This document shows, piece after piece, positions 51,461 to 60,215 of a DNA stretch of 64,000 bases (position 1 is its first letter; each line of letters starts with the position of its first letter). The notes beneath the pieces were generated by a model. The model was not told the origin of the DNA. It ran no database searches and was given only the letters and a program-made list of their open reading frames with translations. The stretch covers positions 7,709 to 71,708 of the forward strand of contig JBHJNL010000070.1 in the NCBI GenBank assembly GCA_050330855.1. The letters are read 5' to 3'. The position numbers were made by a program, and so were the translations under genes. The stretch is from RCC1774 sp050330855 (lineage in GTDB: Bacteria > Cyanobacteriota > Cyanobacteriia > Thermosynechococcales > Thermosynechococcaceae).

Positions 51461-52546
51461 GTGAAACAAAATTGGTCATATAAGTCTCTGGGACAGCCAT
51501 CGGGACGCTTTTTCCCTCAGCCGGTTCGAGTAGGCGTCATCGGCGTCGGCAACATGGGACAGCACCATACCCGAGTTCTGAGCTTGCTCAAAGACGTAGA
51601 GCTAATCGGTATTTCTGATGTCGATCGCGTTCGAGGCATTGATACTGCTAGCAAGTATCAAATTCAATTTTTTCACAACTACCAGGCCATGCTGCCCCTC
51701 GTTGACGCCGTGTGCGTCGCCGTGCCCACGCGCCTGCATCACGACGTGGGCATGACCTGCCTGCAGGCAGGGGTTCACGTGCTCATCGAAAAACCCATTG
51801 CCGCCAGCATTGCCGAAGCCGAGTCTTTAGTGAACAAAGCAGCTCAACAGCAGCGTATTCTGCAGGTGGGGCACATTGAGCGCTTTAACCCGGCCTTCCA
51901 GGAGCTGACCAACGTCCTTAAGACCGAAGAGGTTTTAGCCCTCGAAGCTCACCGCATGAGTCCTTATTCCGATCGCGCCAACGATGTCTCCGTGGTTCTT
52001 GATCTGATGATCCACGACATCGACCTGCTGCAAGAGCTAGCAGCGTCTCCGGTGATTCGACTGACGGCCAGCGGCAGCCAGTCTGGCCCCGGGTATTTGG
52101 ACTATGTGACAGCGACCCTCGGCTTCGCCAATGGCATTGTGGCAACCCTCACCTCTAGCAAAGTGACACACCGCAAGCAGCGCCGCATTGTGGCCCACTG
52201 TAAAAAGTCTTTAACAGAGGCCGACTTCCTCAACAACGATATTCAGATTCACCGTCAGGTCACCGCAAGCTGTCACGCAGCCCACGGTCAGGTTCTCTAT
52301 CGTCAGGATGGATTGATTGAGCAGGTTTCCACCAGCAATATTGAACCCCTCCATGCCGAACTAGAGCATTTTGTGAATTGCGTTCGCGGCGGTGAGCAAC
52401 CCTCTGTCGGGGGCGCACAGGCCCTGAAGGCACTGCGGGTTGCGAGCCTCATTGAACAAATGGCGTTAGATGGCTATGCTTGGCAATTGTCTGAAGATGG
52501 CCTAGAGCAACAATTAGTTGCGCCAGCGATGACCGTTCGGGTCTAA
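51461..52546 (+). CDS. Gfo/Idh/MocA-family NAD(P)-dependent oxidoreductase
   Basis: A 361-residue dehydrogenase. Rossmann fold VGVIGVGNMGQHHTRV (about 24-39), a VCVAVPT...HH segment and the catalytic motif HVLIEKPIAAS (the Lys of EKP). The C-terminal alpha/beta domain contains DLMIHDIDLL (active-site His). Such enzymes act on sugars or nucleotide sugars; the substrate is unknown. The start is GTG at 51461, chosen because AGGGGAG lies 8 bases upstream. Confidence 0.88.
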   Translation: MKQNWSYKSLGQPSGRFFPQPVRVGVIGVGNMGQHHTRVLSLLKDVELIGISDVDRVRGIDTASKYQIQFFHNYQAMLPLVDAVCVAVPTRLHHDVGMTCLQAGVHVLIEKPIAASIAEAESLVNKAAQQQRILQVGHIERFNPAFQELTNVLKTEEVLALEAHRMSPYSDRANDVSVVLDLMIHDIDLLQELAASPVIRLTASGSQSGPGYLDYVTATLGFANGIVATLTSSKVTHRKQRRIVAHCKKSLTEADFLNNDIQIHRQVTASCHAAHGQVLYRQDGLIEQVSTSNIEPLHAELEHFVNCVRGGEQPSVGGAQALKALRVASLIEQMALDGYAWQLSEDGLEQQLVAPAMTVRV

Positions 52547-52660
52547 ACTCTAAAACTTAATCTCTGCATAATCTGAGTTGGCACTTTCTAGAATTGAATG
52601 GTCTACACTACAGACTGAATAGAGTCTACTGTCGTTTGCCAAAGTCAAGGGTTAGTCACA

Positions 52661-52807
52661 ATGTCTTCAGATTTTGATCGCGGCATTATGAAATTTGAAG
52701 GGGCTGATAAGCCCGTTACGATAGCGCTGTCTGCTGTTATTGTTTTGGGGGCGATCGCAGCTCTGATTTTGTGGGCGCTGCATTCAGCCTATATTTTTGG
52801 GGGCTAA
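52661..52807 (+). CDS. Single-helix membrane peptide (48 aa)
   Basis: ATG 52661 opens a 48-residue frame: a charged N-terminus (MSSDFDRGIMKFEGADKP) followed by one membrane helix (VTIALSAVIVLGAIAALILW) and a short C-terminal tail ending YIFGG. Size and topology resemble the small accessory subunits of photosynthetic complexes; the family is not recognised. Its last 71 bp overlap the convergent comF gene. A HIP1 site lies within the helix-coding region. Confidence 0.65.
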   Translation: MSSDFDRGIMKFEGADKPVTIALSAVIVLGAIAALILWALHSAYIFGG

Positions 52808-53450
52808 AACGATGGGCTTGGGCGACGGCTACCGCGCCGTGTACTTTAATGCCTGCTGTTTGTAAGATTTGAGTGGCGGCTTGGATGGTTGCACCTGTGG
52901 TGTAAATGTCATCCAGCAACAGTACAGGCCATTGGGGCCGCTGACGTTGAAAATCTGGCCCCAGCACAAACGCTTGCTCTAGGTTATGGTGACGTTCTGC
53001 AATGGAGAGGCCAAATTGAGCTTGGGTCGCTTGGTGCCGAATCAGGGCTTGAGCACTGACCTTGACGCCTACAATCTGTCCAAAGCTGTGGGCAATTAAC
53101 TCTGCTTGGTTATAGCCCCGCTGTCTGTGCCGATCTTCGTGCAGCGGTATCGGGACTAGGACAAACTGCCGACCAGAGGCTTGCTGTAGCCACGCCTGCG
53201 CTAACCACTGTCCCAACGGACGAGCAATTTCAGCCCTGCCGTTGTATTTAAGAAGTGCGATCGCACGTTTCAAGGCCCCCCCATAGCTCCCCCAGGCAAA
53301 CACCTCCGGGCTAGAAGTCTGTGTTTGACAAGCCTGGAGTTGACGGGAACAATCTGGACAAAACACTGACGTCGTCCGCCGCTGGCAGAGCGGACACTCG
53401 CTGCGGAAGCCTAAGTTAAGAACACCCTCGACAATTGCACGCCAAACCAT
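52737..53450 (-). CDS. ComF family phosphoribosyltransferase-like protein
   Basis: A 237-residue protein with an N-terminal four-cysteine zinc site (CPLCQRRT...FCPDC) and a C-terminal PRTase domain with VLVPIPLHEDRHRQRGYNQA and WPVLLLDDIYTTGATIQAA (PRPP loop). In Bacillus and Helicobacter ComF is needed for transformation; in cyanobacteria ComF has been linked to competence and also to phototaxis. The frame extends 6 codons upstream to 53468. The 3' end overlaps a 48-codon gene on the other strand. Confidence 0.9.
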   Translation of the reverse strand: MVWRAIVEGVLNLGFRSECPLCQRRTTSVFCPDCSRQLQACQTQTSSPEVFAWGSYGGALKRAIALLKYNGRAEIARPLGQWLAQAWLQQASGRQFVLVPIPLHEDRHRQRGYNQAELIAHSFGQIVGVKVSAQALIRHQATQAQFGLSIAERHHNLEQAFVLGPDFQRQRPQWPVLLLDDIYTTGATIQAATQILQTAGIKVHGAVAVAQAHRFSPQKYRLNAAPTKSELRSPPKQ

Positions 53451-53500
53451 AGGTCGATTGTTGAGCACTCAGAAGTGAGAGCTGATTCTCGCTAAACAAC

Positions 53501-53890
53501 CTAGGCCAACGTTTCAGGGCAATACCCCAAGCCTTGAATGAACTGCTCTCTGAAAGCTTGAATTTCTGTTAAGTCAGGCGCACCATGGGCAATCACCGCG
53601 ATTTGGTAGCGCTCCATCACTTCTACAGGAGCGTACCCATCCTCTAAGGCCTCTAATACATTGCGCACCCTAACATTGGGCGAGTAGGGAACCCCTAGCT
53701 CATGCAAAAAGGCTCGGAAGTCTTTCTGGGTTTGTTCAGTCCATCCAGCAGCGGTCTGCACCCGCAGCACCCAGCCATTGAGCTGATGGATCACGGACAC
53801 AAATTGGGTCGGTAAATGAGGACTGCTGAGCAGATGCCGAATTGCACGGAGCACGAGCGTTGAGTTGCTAAAGCTGTAGAGATAATCCAT
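53501..53890 (-). CDS. Conserved hypothetical protein (129 aa)
   Basis: I do not recognise the family. A soluble alpha/beta protein: MDYLYSFSNSTLVLRAIRHL, VLRVQTAAGWTEQTQKDF and LTEIQAFREQFIQGLGYCP. It starts 175 bp from queA (divergent) and precedes comF on the same strand with a 50-bp gap, so the two may be co-transcribed. Confidence 0.6.
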   Translation of the reverse strand: MDYLYSFSNSTLVLRAIRHLLSSPHLPTQFVSVIHQLNGWVLRVQTAAGWTEQTQKDFRAFLHELGVPYSPNVRVRNVLEALEDGYAPVEVMERYQIAVIAHGAPDLTEIQAFREQFIQGLGYCPETLA

Positions 53891-53976
53891 TTTGTCTTCT
53901 CCTGGTGCCTAGGACCTGCTGCTAGCACCTGATCTATCTCTATTGTCGGGGGGAATTCCTGTACCGGATACCGAAG

Positions 53977-54000
53977 AACCCCCATAATAACTAGGGGGTT
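53977..54000. promoter_or_regulatory. 7-bp inverted repeat in the divergent promoter region
   Basis: AACCCCC and GGGGGTT separated by ten AT-rich bases, between the divergent starts at 53890 and 54066. In this place an operator or a transcript leader hairpin for queA is more likely than a terminator. Confidence 0.35.
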
Positions 54001-54065
54001 ATACCCAAACTTCTGACCATGACCCTCACAGTTGCCTCTCGTTGTCTACCGACTAGGCCTTAAGC

Positions 54066-55139
54066 ATGCCTGCCGCGCCCGACCCCCAAGATCAGCTTTT
54101 GAGCGCCTATGACTACGTTTTGCCCGAAACGTTAATCGCTCAATCTCCTCGGGTGCCTCGCGATCATTCTCGACTTTTAGCCATAGGTAATAATACCCAT
54201 CAGCACCGCCACTTTTATGAGTTACCCCAGTTGCTGCAACCCGGAGATCTGCTGGTGCTCAATAATACCCGCGTCATCCCGGCTCGCCTCTTGGGGCATA
54301 AGATGTCAGCGGCTCAGACGCCGGTGGAGGTGCTCTTGCTAGAACCGCGTCTAAATCAGTGCTGGCTAGCCCTAGTCAAGCCCGGTCGGCGTCTCAAGTC
54401 TGGGGCTGAAATCCTGTTCAGCAAGTCAAGAAACGATCTCAGGGCAACTGTTTTAGAAACCGATCCTGAGACCCGGGGGCGAGTGATTCAGTTCCACGTT
54501 GCCTCTGACGCCGTTCTAGAGCAGAAAATCAATGCGCTGGGCGAAGTACCGCTGCCTCCCTACATTCAAAATTCAACGGCTGAGCCAGAGCAGTATCAAA
54601 CCGTCTTTGCCAAGCTGCCCGGTGCGGTGGCGGCCCCCACGGCGGGTCTACACTTCACGCCTCAATTGCTAGAGCAGCTATCCGCCCAGGGGATCGAGCA
54701 GACTTGGATTACGCTCCATGTGGGGTTGGGTACATTCCGCCCGGTGGAGACCGAACACATCACGGATCATGCGATGCATTCTGAGTGGATTGATATCTCG
54801 GCAGGAACGGTAGAGGCCGTTCGTCGAACCCAAGCTCAGGGCGGGCGCGTTATTGCGGTGGGTACCACCGCAGTAAGGGCGTTGGAAGGGGCGGCGCAGT
54901 CGGGTGAACTGCAGCCCTATCAAGGCAAGACCAATATCTTTATCTACCCTGGGTATCAATGGCGGGTAGTAGAGGGGCTGATTACCAATTTTCATTTACC
55001 GAAGTCGAGTTTGCTGATGCTGGTCAGTGCACTAATCGGGCGAAAGCGATTGCTGAGCGTGTATGAAGATGCGATCGCAAACCAGTATCGTTTTTATTCC
55101 TTCGGTGACGCAATGTTCATTCAACCCACGGAGAGCTAG
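54066..55139 (+). CDS. queA: S-adenosylmethionine:tRNA ribosyltransferase-isomerase
   Basis: A 357-residue enzyme that transfers the ribosyl part of SAM to preQ1 at position 34 of tRNAs, making epoxyqueuosine. Family segments: YDYVLPETLIAQSPRVPRDH (16-35), GDLLVLNNTRVIPARL, VAAPTAGLHFTP, WITLHVGLGTFRPV and FHLPKSSLLMLVSAL. No other queuosine gene is next to it. A small gene follows 5 bp after its stop. Confidence 0.97.
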   Translation: MPAAPDPQDQLLSAYDYVLPETLIAQSPRVPRDHSRLLAIGNNTHQHRHFYELPQLLQPGDLLVLNNTRVIPARLLGHKMSAAQTPVEVLLLEPRLNQCWLALVKPGRRLKSGAEILFSKSRNDLRATVLETDPETRGRVIQFHVASDAVLEQKINALGEVPLPPYIQNSTAEPEQYQTVFAKLPGAVAAPTAGLHFTPQLLEQLSAQGIEQTWITLHVGLGTFRPVETEHITDHAMHSEWIDISAGTVEAVRRTQAQGGRVIAVGTTAVRALEGAAQSGELQPYQGKTNIFIYPGYQWRVVEGLITNFHLPKSSLLMLVSALIGRKRLLSVYEDAIANQYRFYSFGDAMFIQPTES

Positions 55140-55143
55140 CCCC

Positions 55144-55458
55144 ATGGAACCCAAGCCAATCATGGACGAGCGCGACCAAGAGCTTGAGCGATTAAGGCAA
55201 GAAAAAATGATTTTGCTAGGTTTAATGGCGGGGGGGTATGCCTACTTTATTCGGCAGTTTATGGTCGGTCATCATGCCCCTGAGGGGCTGACGCCAGAGC
55301 AGTGTGAGCAGACCATTATCGACGCTCTCAAGCGAGTGCAATCGACCCAAGAACGGTTTGGCTATGAATATTTATCTGAGATTGCAGCGGCCTTGGCTCG
55401 CATGAGTCAGGCTCAGCCCATCGACCCCTATCTTCAAAAGATCTCAGACCACTCATAA
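55144..55458 (+). CDS. Small hypothetical protein downstream of queA
   Basis: A 104-residue protein with an acidic helical start (MDERDQELERLRQEKM) and a single short hydrophobic stretch (LLGLMAGGYAYFIRQFMVG, about 22-40). A helical region follows that may be coiled (LTPEQCEQTIIDALKRVQST). I do not recognise the family. ATG 55144 lies 5 bp after the queA stop, so it is co-transcribed. The open frame running back to 55063 is an overlap with queA and not coding. Confidence 0.6.
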   Translation: MEPKPIMDERDQELERLRQEKMILLGLMAGGYAYFIRQFMVGHHAPEGLTPEQCEQTIIDALKRVQSTQERFGYEYLSEIAAALARMSQAQPIDPYLQKISDHS

Positions 55459-55525
55459 GGAATACCGCTCTACTAGCCCTTATCATTCAGATAGCACTCT
55501 GTATACCCCCGCGAAGGAACGTCCT

Positions 55526-56158
55526 GTGACAGACCCTAAAACTGCTGTTGAGCATCAAAATGTGCCCGCCAATCACCAAGGCTTGCATGACTTTCTTTAT
55601 AGCTCTGCTGAAGAACATGAGGTGTCTCAACAAAAATCGGTTGTCCCCCAAGGGGAAGAGATTATCGCAGCAGAGACTTGGCTAGCTGAAATAGCAGACC
55701 AAAAAATTGCAGGCGTTTACGCCGTCTTTGACCCGCAGCAACAGGCCCAGTATGTGGGCTACTCCCGCAATGTCGGCCTTGCCCTCAGAGGCCATATTAC
55801 AGAGAATGGCTCCCAGAGCTGTGCGTTTATCCGTGTGCAGGCCTTTCAATTCCCCAACAGAGCTGAGATGGAGGCTCTGCGAGATCGCTGGGTTACCGAA
55901 AACGGCTCGGTCCCCCCCGGCAATGAAGGCTCTGGGTCGTGGGCTGCAACGGTAGCGGCCAGCGCTGCAGCAGTGATGTCACCTCAAGAGCGCGAAGCCC
56001 ACGAGGCGAAAAAGCTGAAATTGCGGACTGCGATGGCGGATGAAACGCTGCAGAAAGAGAAAGAAGCAGCCCTAAGCGCCGAGAACTTACAGTCGGCGGT
56101 CGAAGTAGATGACTGGAGCGCATTAATTGACGGCCAGACAAAAGAGACCCACGGTTAG
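55526..56158 (+). CDS. GIY-YIG family nuclease-like protein
   Basis: A 210-residue soluble protein. The central region (about 60-125) is a GIY-YIG-type fold: AGVYAVFDPQ (the GIY position is GVY), QAQYVGYSRNVGLALRGHI (YVG for YIG, then Arg) and MEALRDRWVTENGS. The N- and C-terminal arms are charged and unrelated; the tail is Glu/Ala/Lys-rich. Start codon GTG at 55526. It overlaps the convergent pentapeptide gene by 4 bp. Confidence 0.75.
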   Translation: MTDPKTAVEHQNVPANHQGLHDFLYSSAEEHEVSQQKSVVPQGEEIIAAETWLAEIADQKIAGVYAVFDPQQQAQYVGYSRNVGLALRGHITENGSQSCAFIRVQAFQFPNRAEMEALRDRWVTENGSVPPGNEGSGSWAATVAASAAAVMSPQEREAHEAKKLKLRTAMADETLQKEKEAALSAENLQSAVEVDDWSALIDGQTKETHG

Positions 56159-57441
56159 CCCTCAAGCTTATTAGGGATGCCTTCACACCCGCCCGGAATC
56201 GTGCCTCGCGTTTTAGAACCGCCCCAGGCACAGCAGTAATAGTGCTGATCGACCGAGAGATTTCGCGCTCCAGTTAAATCTGCGTTTTCGACAATGGCTC
56301 CCGTTTGGGTGCCTTGGGTGTAATTCGGGGCATTAAGGCGATCTCGTGGTGTTGCCGTCTGCGCCGTTCCGTAAAAGAGTTTGGCCCGCGTGAAGTCAAC
56401 ATGACTCAAATTCGCCCCGTAGAGAATGCAGCGAACGAGATTGGCCCGACTGAGGTCGCAGCCCTGCAGATTGGCCCCGACGAGGTTGGCGTCACTGAGT
56501 TCTGTTTGCGATAGCACAGTGGCAGCAAGGTCGGCGTTAGCTAACATGCTGCCCAGATCAATGACCCGCACGCCGTATTCAATATCTTCTTCATACCCCC
56601 CTAGCCCGTCAAAAATCGCTCGGCCCAAACGGCGATCGCGCTTCAACGGGGCCAGCAATCGAGCACTCGATAAAAACCGGAGAATTTTGGCGCGTCCTTC
56701 TGCACTAACGCCGCCTAGAATGGCAGCGGTTCGTCCCTCAGCAATGGCACGTTCAGAGGGCCAGTCCTCCAACATGCCGTCTTCGTCCAGAACGAGATCT
56801 GAAATGCCTTGAAAATAGGCATCAATGGTTTGTTGCTGGGTAATTCGATTTTGTTGAGTGGTGAGTTCCTTCGAGATAACGTACTGCCGCCACGCCACAA
56901 AGAGAGCCAAAAAGGCAACCAAAATTTGCCCGACAGCGCCAAAGGCTTCGGCCAAAGCGCCAAAGGCATCCCAATTGATGCCTTTCCCCACCCGTCCAAG
57001 GAGCCGGAAGATACCCGTAAAGTAGGCAATCCCCACAACCCCGACCAAGCCAACCAGTGCTGCGCTAGCCCACTGTCGATAAGGGCTAGGGAAAGAGCTA
57101 CGCAAAATCTCTTTGAGGGGTGCCCAAACAATTCGGAGCGATAGAAATAGAGCAATGCCAGCGGCGGGTAAGCCAATCAGAGGGGCTTGCAACACTAGCC
57201 CCAAGAACACCAGCACTACGGTCATTACCGTGAGCAGGCCCAGTTGCTCCGGCGTTAGCGTCTGCAAATTAACATCAATCGCTGAAGAGGTTTCGGCCCA
57301 AAATCGAGGCAGCGGCTCTAATTTCTGAGCGAGAGACGAGCGTTCTTTTGCCATGCGTCGGGGCCGCAGCACTTCGTTCCCCTCTGAGCTTGGCAGAGGG
57401 GAACGATTGTTTTTTTCAGGTTCAGGCGGCGGGATGGTCAT
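56155..57441 (-). CDS. Membrane pentapeptide-repeat protein
   Basis: A 428-residue protein. Residues 1-55 are hydrophilic; about 68-150 contain three or four membrane segments (LGLLTVMTVVLVFLGLVLQ, GIALFLSLRIV, ALVGLVGVVGIAYFTG), and another lies near 165-190. A cytosolic helical region follows, then pentapeptide repeats of the A(D/N)Lxx type at about 308-345 (LADA-like: ANADLAATVL, DANLVGANLQGCDLSRANL). A short Cys-containing tail (YYCCAWGG) is unusual. Function unknown. Confidence 0.8.
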   Translation of the reverse strand: MTIPPPEPEKNNRSPLPSSEGNEVLRPRRMAKERSSLAQKLEPLPRFWAETSSAIDVNLQTLTPEQLGLLTVMTVVLVFLGLVLQAPLIGLPAAGIALFLSLRIVWAPLKEILRSSFPSPYRQWASAALVGLVGVVGIAYFTGIFRLLGRVGKGINWDAFGALAEAFGAVGQILVAFLALFVAWRQYVISKELTTQQNRITQQQTIDAYFQGISDLVLDEDGMLEDWPSERAIAEGRTAAILGGVSAEGRAKILRFLSSARLLAPLKRDRRLGRAIFDGLGGYEEDIEYGVRVIDLGSMLANADLAATVLSQTELSDANLVGANLQGCDLSRANLVRCILYGANLSHVDFTRAKLFYGTAQTATPRDRLNAPNYTQGTQTGAIVENADLTGARNLSVDQHYYCCAWGGSKTRGTIPGGCEGIPNKLEG

Positions 57442-57674
57442 GCGGTGGGTTACAAAGAGGCGCTAAGGGTAGTTTGCCACTCATAGCCTCTATCGGAAAG
57501 AGCTAGGACATCCCTATTATCTTTCTAGCCAGAGTAACCCCTCCTAGATTAAGAAATTTATGACACAGAAGCATCAGGATCGATCTGCAACCATTTCTAA
57601 AGTGATAGCCTAATATTGCGTGTTTCTTTTCTCTGCGTTGGAACCGTTGTCCTCATCTCCTCTAGGTATTTGTC

Positions 57675-57965
57675 ATGTCTACGTCACAGCCTGCCAACAA
57701 TAACGCTCAAGCGGTACTCCGCAAAAATCTCCACGATGGCGAAATTATGCCTTGGGAGCAGGAGGGAGAGTTTGAAATTGAGGCAATCATTGTCAGTCAA
57801 AGTAAAGGCGAACTGCTCGTTAAGATTGAGGCCGGTGAGCAGCCCATTCACCTTGCAATAGCAGGTTATCTCCCCGGCAATGTCATTTCTCAAACCTGGC
57901 GCTTAGACTGCCTCAGAGAATCCGGTCAGCTTGAGCTACTCGACGGTGAACCGATACAGAAATAG
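57675..57965 (+). CDS. Small hypothetical protein (96 aa)
   Basis: I do not recognise this soluble protein. After a polar start (MSTSQPANNNAQAVLRKNLH) the core is beta-rich and acidic (FEIEAIIVSQSKGELLVKIE, LAIAGYLPGNVI). Flanking genes are convergent or divergent pentapeptide proteins with no clear tie. Upstream 57442-57674 holds the promoters and nothing else visible. Confidence 0.55.
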   Translation: MSTSQPANNNAQAVLRKNLHDGEIMPWEQEGEFEIEAIIVSQSKGELLVKIEAGEQPIHLAIAGYLPGNVISQTWRLDCLRESGQLELLDGEPIQK

Positions 57966-58056
57966 GCTCCAACATGGGTCGAAGGTGGTAGCAGGCAACA
58001 TCCAATTCCGTCGAATACCGATGCAACTCTAAAAACAACATTTTGGCAGGCTTCGA

Positions 58057-58569
58057 CTAATCACATTCCAGCGTATCGCGGGTCTTACGGCCCGTAACCG
58101 GATTGGTGCCTGTAGCTGCTTGGCACAAAACGTCTTGGGCCTCGCTGAGCAGTCCTGCATCCGTGAAATCAGCGCCATCGATAATCGCTCCTCGGAACTC
58201 TGCGGTGTAGGCAAAGGCTCCTTCAAAAATGGCATTGGTCAAGTTGGCATTGGCAAACCGGGCGCTATCAAGGGTTGCAAAGGAAAGGTTCGCGCCCTCT
58301 AAATTGGCATCTTGAAGGTTGGCGGCAAAGAAGCTAACGCCAGTGAGGTCGCTATCACTAAAGTTACTGCCCTTCAGATCGGCCTTCGTAAAACTGTCCC
58401 CGGTTAAGTCTTGGCTCGAAAAATCGCGATCGCGCAAAATTTCTTTGTTATATTCAGCAGCACAAGCTGGACCCACCAGCATTCCCCACAGTAGCAACAG
58501 CGCCAGACAGCCGATGCCAATCTGACGGAACCGCTGCTCAACTTGCCGTACTGTATCCCTAAACGTCAT
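58057..58569 (-). CDS. Exported pentapeptide-repeat protein (thylakoid-lumen type)
   Basis: A 170-residue protein with a signal peptide (about 16-38, ending PACAAEY). A regular right-handed beta-helix of pentapeptide repeats follows (about 50-130: SQDLTGDSFTKADLKGSNFS, ANLQDANLEGANLSF and so on), then a C-terminal segment with two Cys (DVLCQAATG, TLECD) that could form a disulfide. It resembles the lumenal pentapeptide proteins (TL15/TL17-like) of chloroplasts, whose function is unknown. Confidence 0.85.
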   Translation of the reverse strand: MTFRDTVRQVEQRFRQIGIGCLALLLLWGMLVGPACAAEYNKEILRDRDFSSQDLTGDSFTKADLKGSNFSDSDLTGVSFFAANLQDANLEGANLSFATLDSARFANANLTNAIFEGAFAYTAEFRGAIIDGADFTDAGLLSEAQDVLCQAATGTNPVTGRKTRDTLECD

Positions 58570-58714
58570 AGCAATTGTCCTGAATCGAGTGATGATTGCG
58601 CCTAAGCGGCCTATGGTCTGATCCTAACGGACTGTGGCCCGGTCCGGCAGCTTTCTGACAGCCTTTTGGGGCAAATGCTCTACAGTGAGCTTGAGTCTAA
58701 GTTCGTATCAGTTA

Positions 58715-59251
58715 ATGCCCCCTCAGAATAAAAAAGAACCGCTTGCCATTGGTTACCTGGGCGAACAGCTCGTGGCCCACTGGCTCCAGCAAAACGGATG
58801 GCACATTACGGCCCAAGGCTGGCATAGCCGTTGGGGTGAACTCGATATTGTCGCCCGTCAAGAGACCGGGGAAGGGCTATTAGCCTTTGTAGAAGTCAAG
58901 ACCCGCAGCCGGGGCAATTGGGATATCGATGGGCTACTCGCCATCACCGCTGCCAAGCAAGCCAAGCTCTGGAAAACGGCTCGGGTCTTTTTGGCCCAGC
59001 ATCCCCAATGGGCTGAAATACCCTGCCGGTTTGATGTGGCTTTGGTGCAGTGTGTGCGATCGCCACAGCTCAAACCCAAACAACTCAAAAACGCAGCCTT
59101 GTCAGCTCCAGAAGACCAGATGAGATCAGTACAGTTGCACAATAGCCCTAATCCGACCATCCCGTCAGACCTTACGATCGGACAGCCCATCAAATTCAAT
59201 GAATACACCCTAAAGCTCACAACCTACCTAGAAGCAGCCTTCTGCGACTAA
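58715..59251 (+). CDS. YraN/UPF0102 family endonuclease-like protein
   Basis: A 178-residue protein with a PD-(D/E)XK-like fold: AIGYLGEQLVAHWLQQNGWH, WGELDIVARQ and LLAFVEVKTRS, which provide the acidic and Lys residues of the core. The C-terminal 60 residues are longer and less conserved than in most YraN proteins. ATG 58715 is chosen because MPPQNKKEPLAIGYLGE matches the family; the frame is open to 58634. Confidence 0.85.
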   Translation: MPPQNKKEPLAIGYLGEQLVAHWLQQNGWHITAQGWHSRWGELDIVARQETGEGLLAFVEVKTRSRGNWDIDGLLAITAAKQAKLWKTARVFLAQHPQWAEIPCRFDVALVQCVRSPQLKPKQLKNAALSAPEDQMRSVQLHNSPNPTIPSDLTIGQPIKFNEYTLKLTTYLEAAFCD

Positions 59252-59273
59252 CATCTTTGTTGAGACTCAGAGC

Positions 59274-59921
59274 CTAGCTGGCATATTCTTCATAGCCCAG
59301 GCGACGACTGACTTGCACAAAGACATCGCGCTGTAAGCAAGGATAGTCACTCACCCAAAGATTCGCATCGGGCAAGTAGGCGTCAGAGACTTTAGCCACT
59401 TGACTTAAATCGGGCCGATTCGAGAACACCAGCATTTCTACAACATCTCCAGACCGAATGGCTTTATGCTCGCGCTTTAACGGTGCCTGCACATTAAAGT
59501 TAAAACCACTCTCGTCGCCAACCTCTAAGTTAATGCGGCGCTCACGGTTTTCTACAATGACCAGCTCGCCCTGCTCGTTGACCGTTTCTTCCTTCCCAAT
59601 CAGTTCCTCAGAGACAAACACATCCAGCACCTGGCCCTGCCAAAAGCCACTATAGCCAAATTGCCGATACTTGCGGTTGCGTAGGCTAGACCACATTGCA
59701 GGTGCCCACAACCAATACAGGCCGGCAACCAGTCCAAAAATAAGCCGCAGTCCACTCCCAAAAATACTGCCCACGACAAAGACGGCAACCAAACTCAAAA
59801 ATGAGATCAAAAAACGCCGCAGCAGCTCTGGCCCCTTGCCCCAGTAATAGGTGTATTGGGCGCTGGTAGAGACCGTGGGCACCAGCTCTTCAAATTTTTC
59901 GCGCGTAATGGGAACTAGCAT
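59274..59921 (-). CDS. Cyanobacterial membrane protein of unknown function
   Basis: A 215-residue protein with two membrane segments (about 36-58 and 61-80) and a C-terminal soluble domain of about 110 residues rich in beta strands (GQVLDVFVSEELIGKEE, VVEMLVFSNRPDL) that ends in RRLGYEEYAS. Homologues are sometimes annotated as phosphate ABC permeases, but no permease motif is visible. An alternative start lies 7 codons upstream (59942). Confidence 0.65.
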   Translation of the reverse strand: MLVPITREKFEELVPTVSTSAQYTYYWGKGPELLRRFLISFLSLVAVFVVGSIFGSGLRLIFGLVAGLYWLWAPAMWSSLRNRKYRQFGYSGFWQGQVLDVFVSEELIGKEETVNEQGELVIVENRERRINLEVGDESGFNFNVQAPLKREHKAIRSGDVVEMLVFSNRPDLSQVAKVSDAYLPDANLWVSDYPCLQRDVFVQVSRRLGYEEYAS

Positions 59922-60215
59922 CTTGCCTGATCTGTAGCTCAACTCGCTGCCTTCGTTGAGATTCTACTCTAACAGTCGCCAGCCCAGAATTCCTGGGATC
60001 ATCACGATCCCCAATTATCATCAAACCATGACAAAACGATCCCCCGATCTCCTGTGTTCTCGTGTATTGCCTTAAATGCAAGCGGCATAGGGCTTGACGG
60101 GAGCATAGAGAATGCGACATATTTTGTTACATGAGCGATCCCCATTGACAGCCAGAGCGAACGGTGGGTTAGCCGAATTAAAGCAGTGATTTTATAAAAG
60201 AGGTTTTTTGTAATC

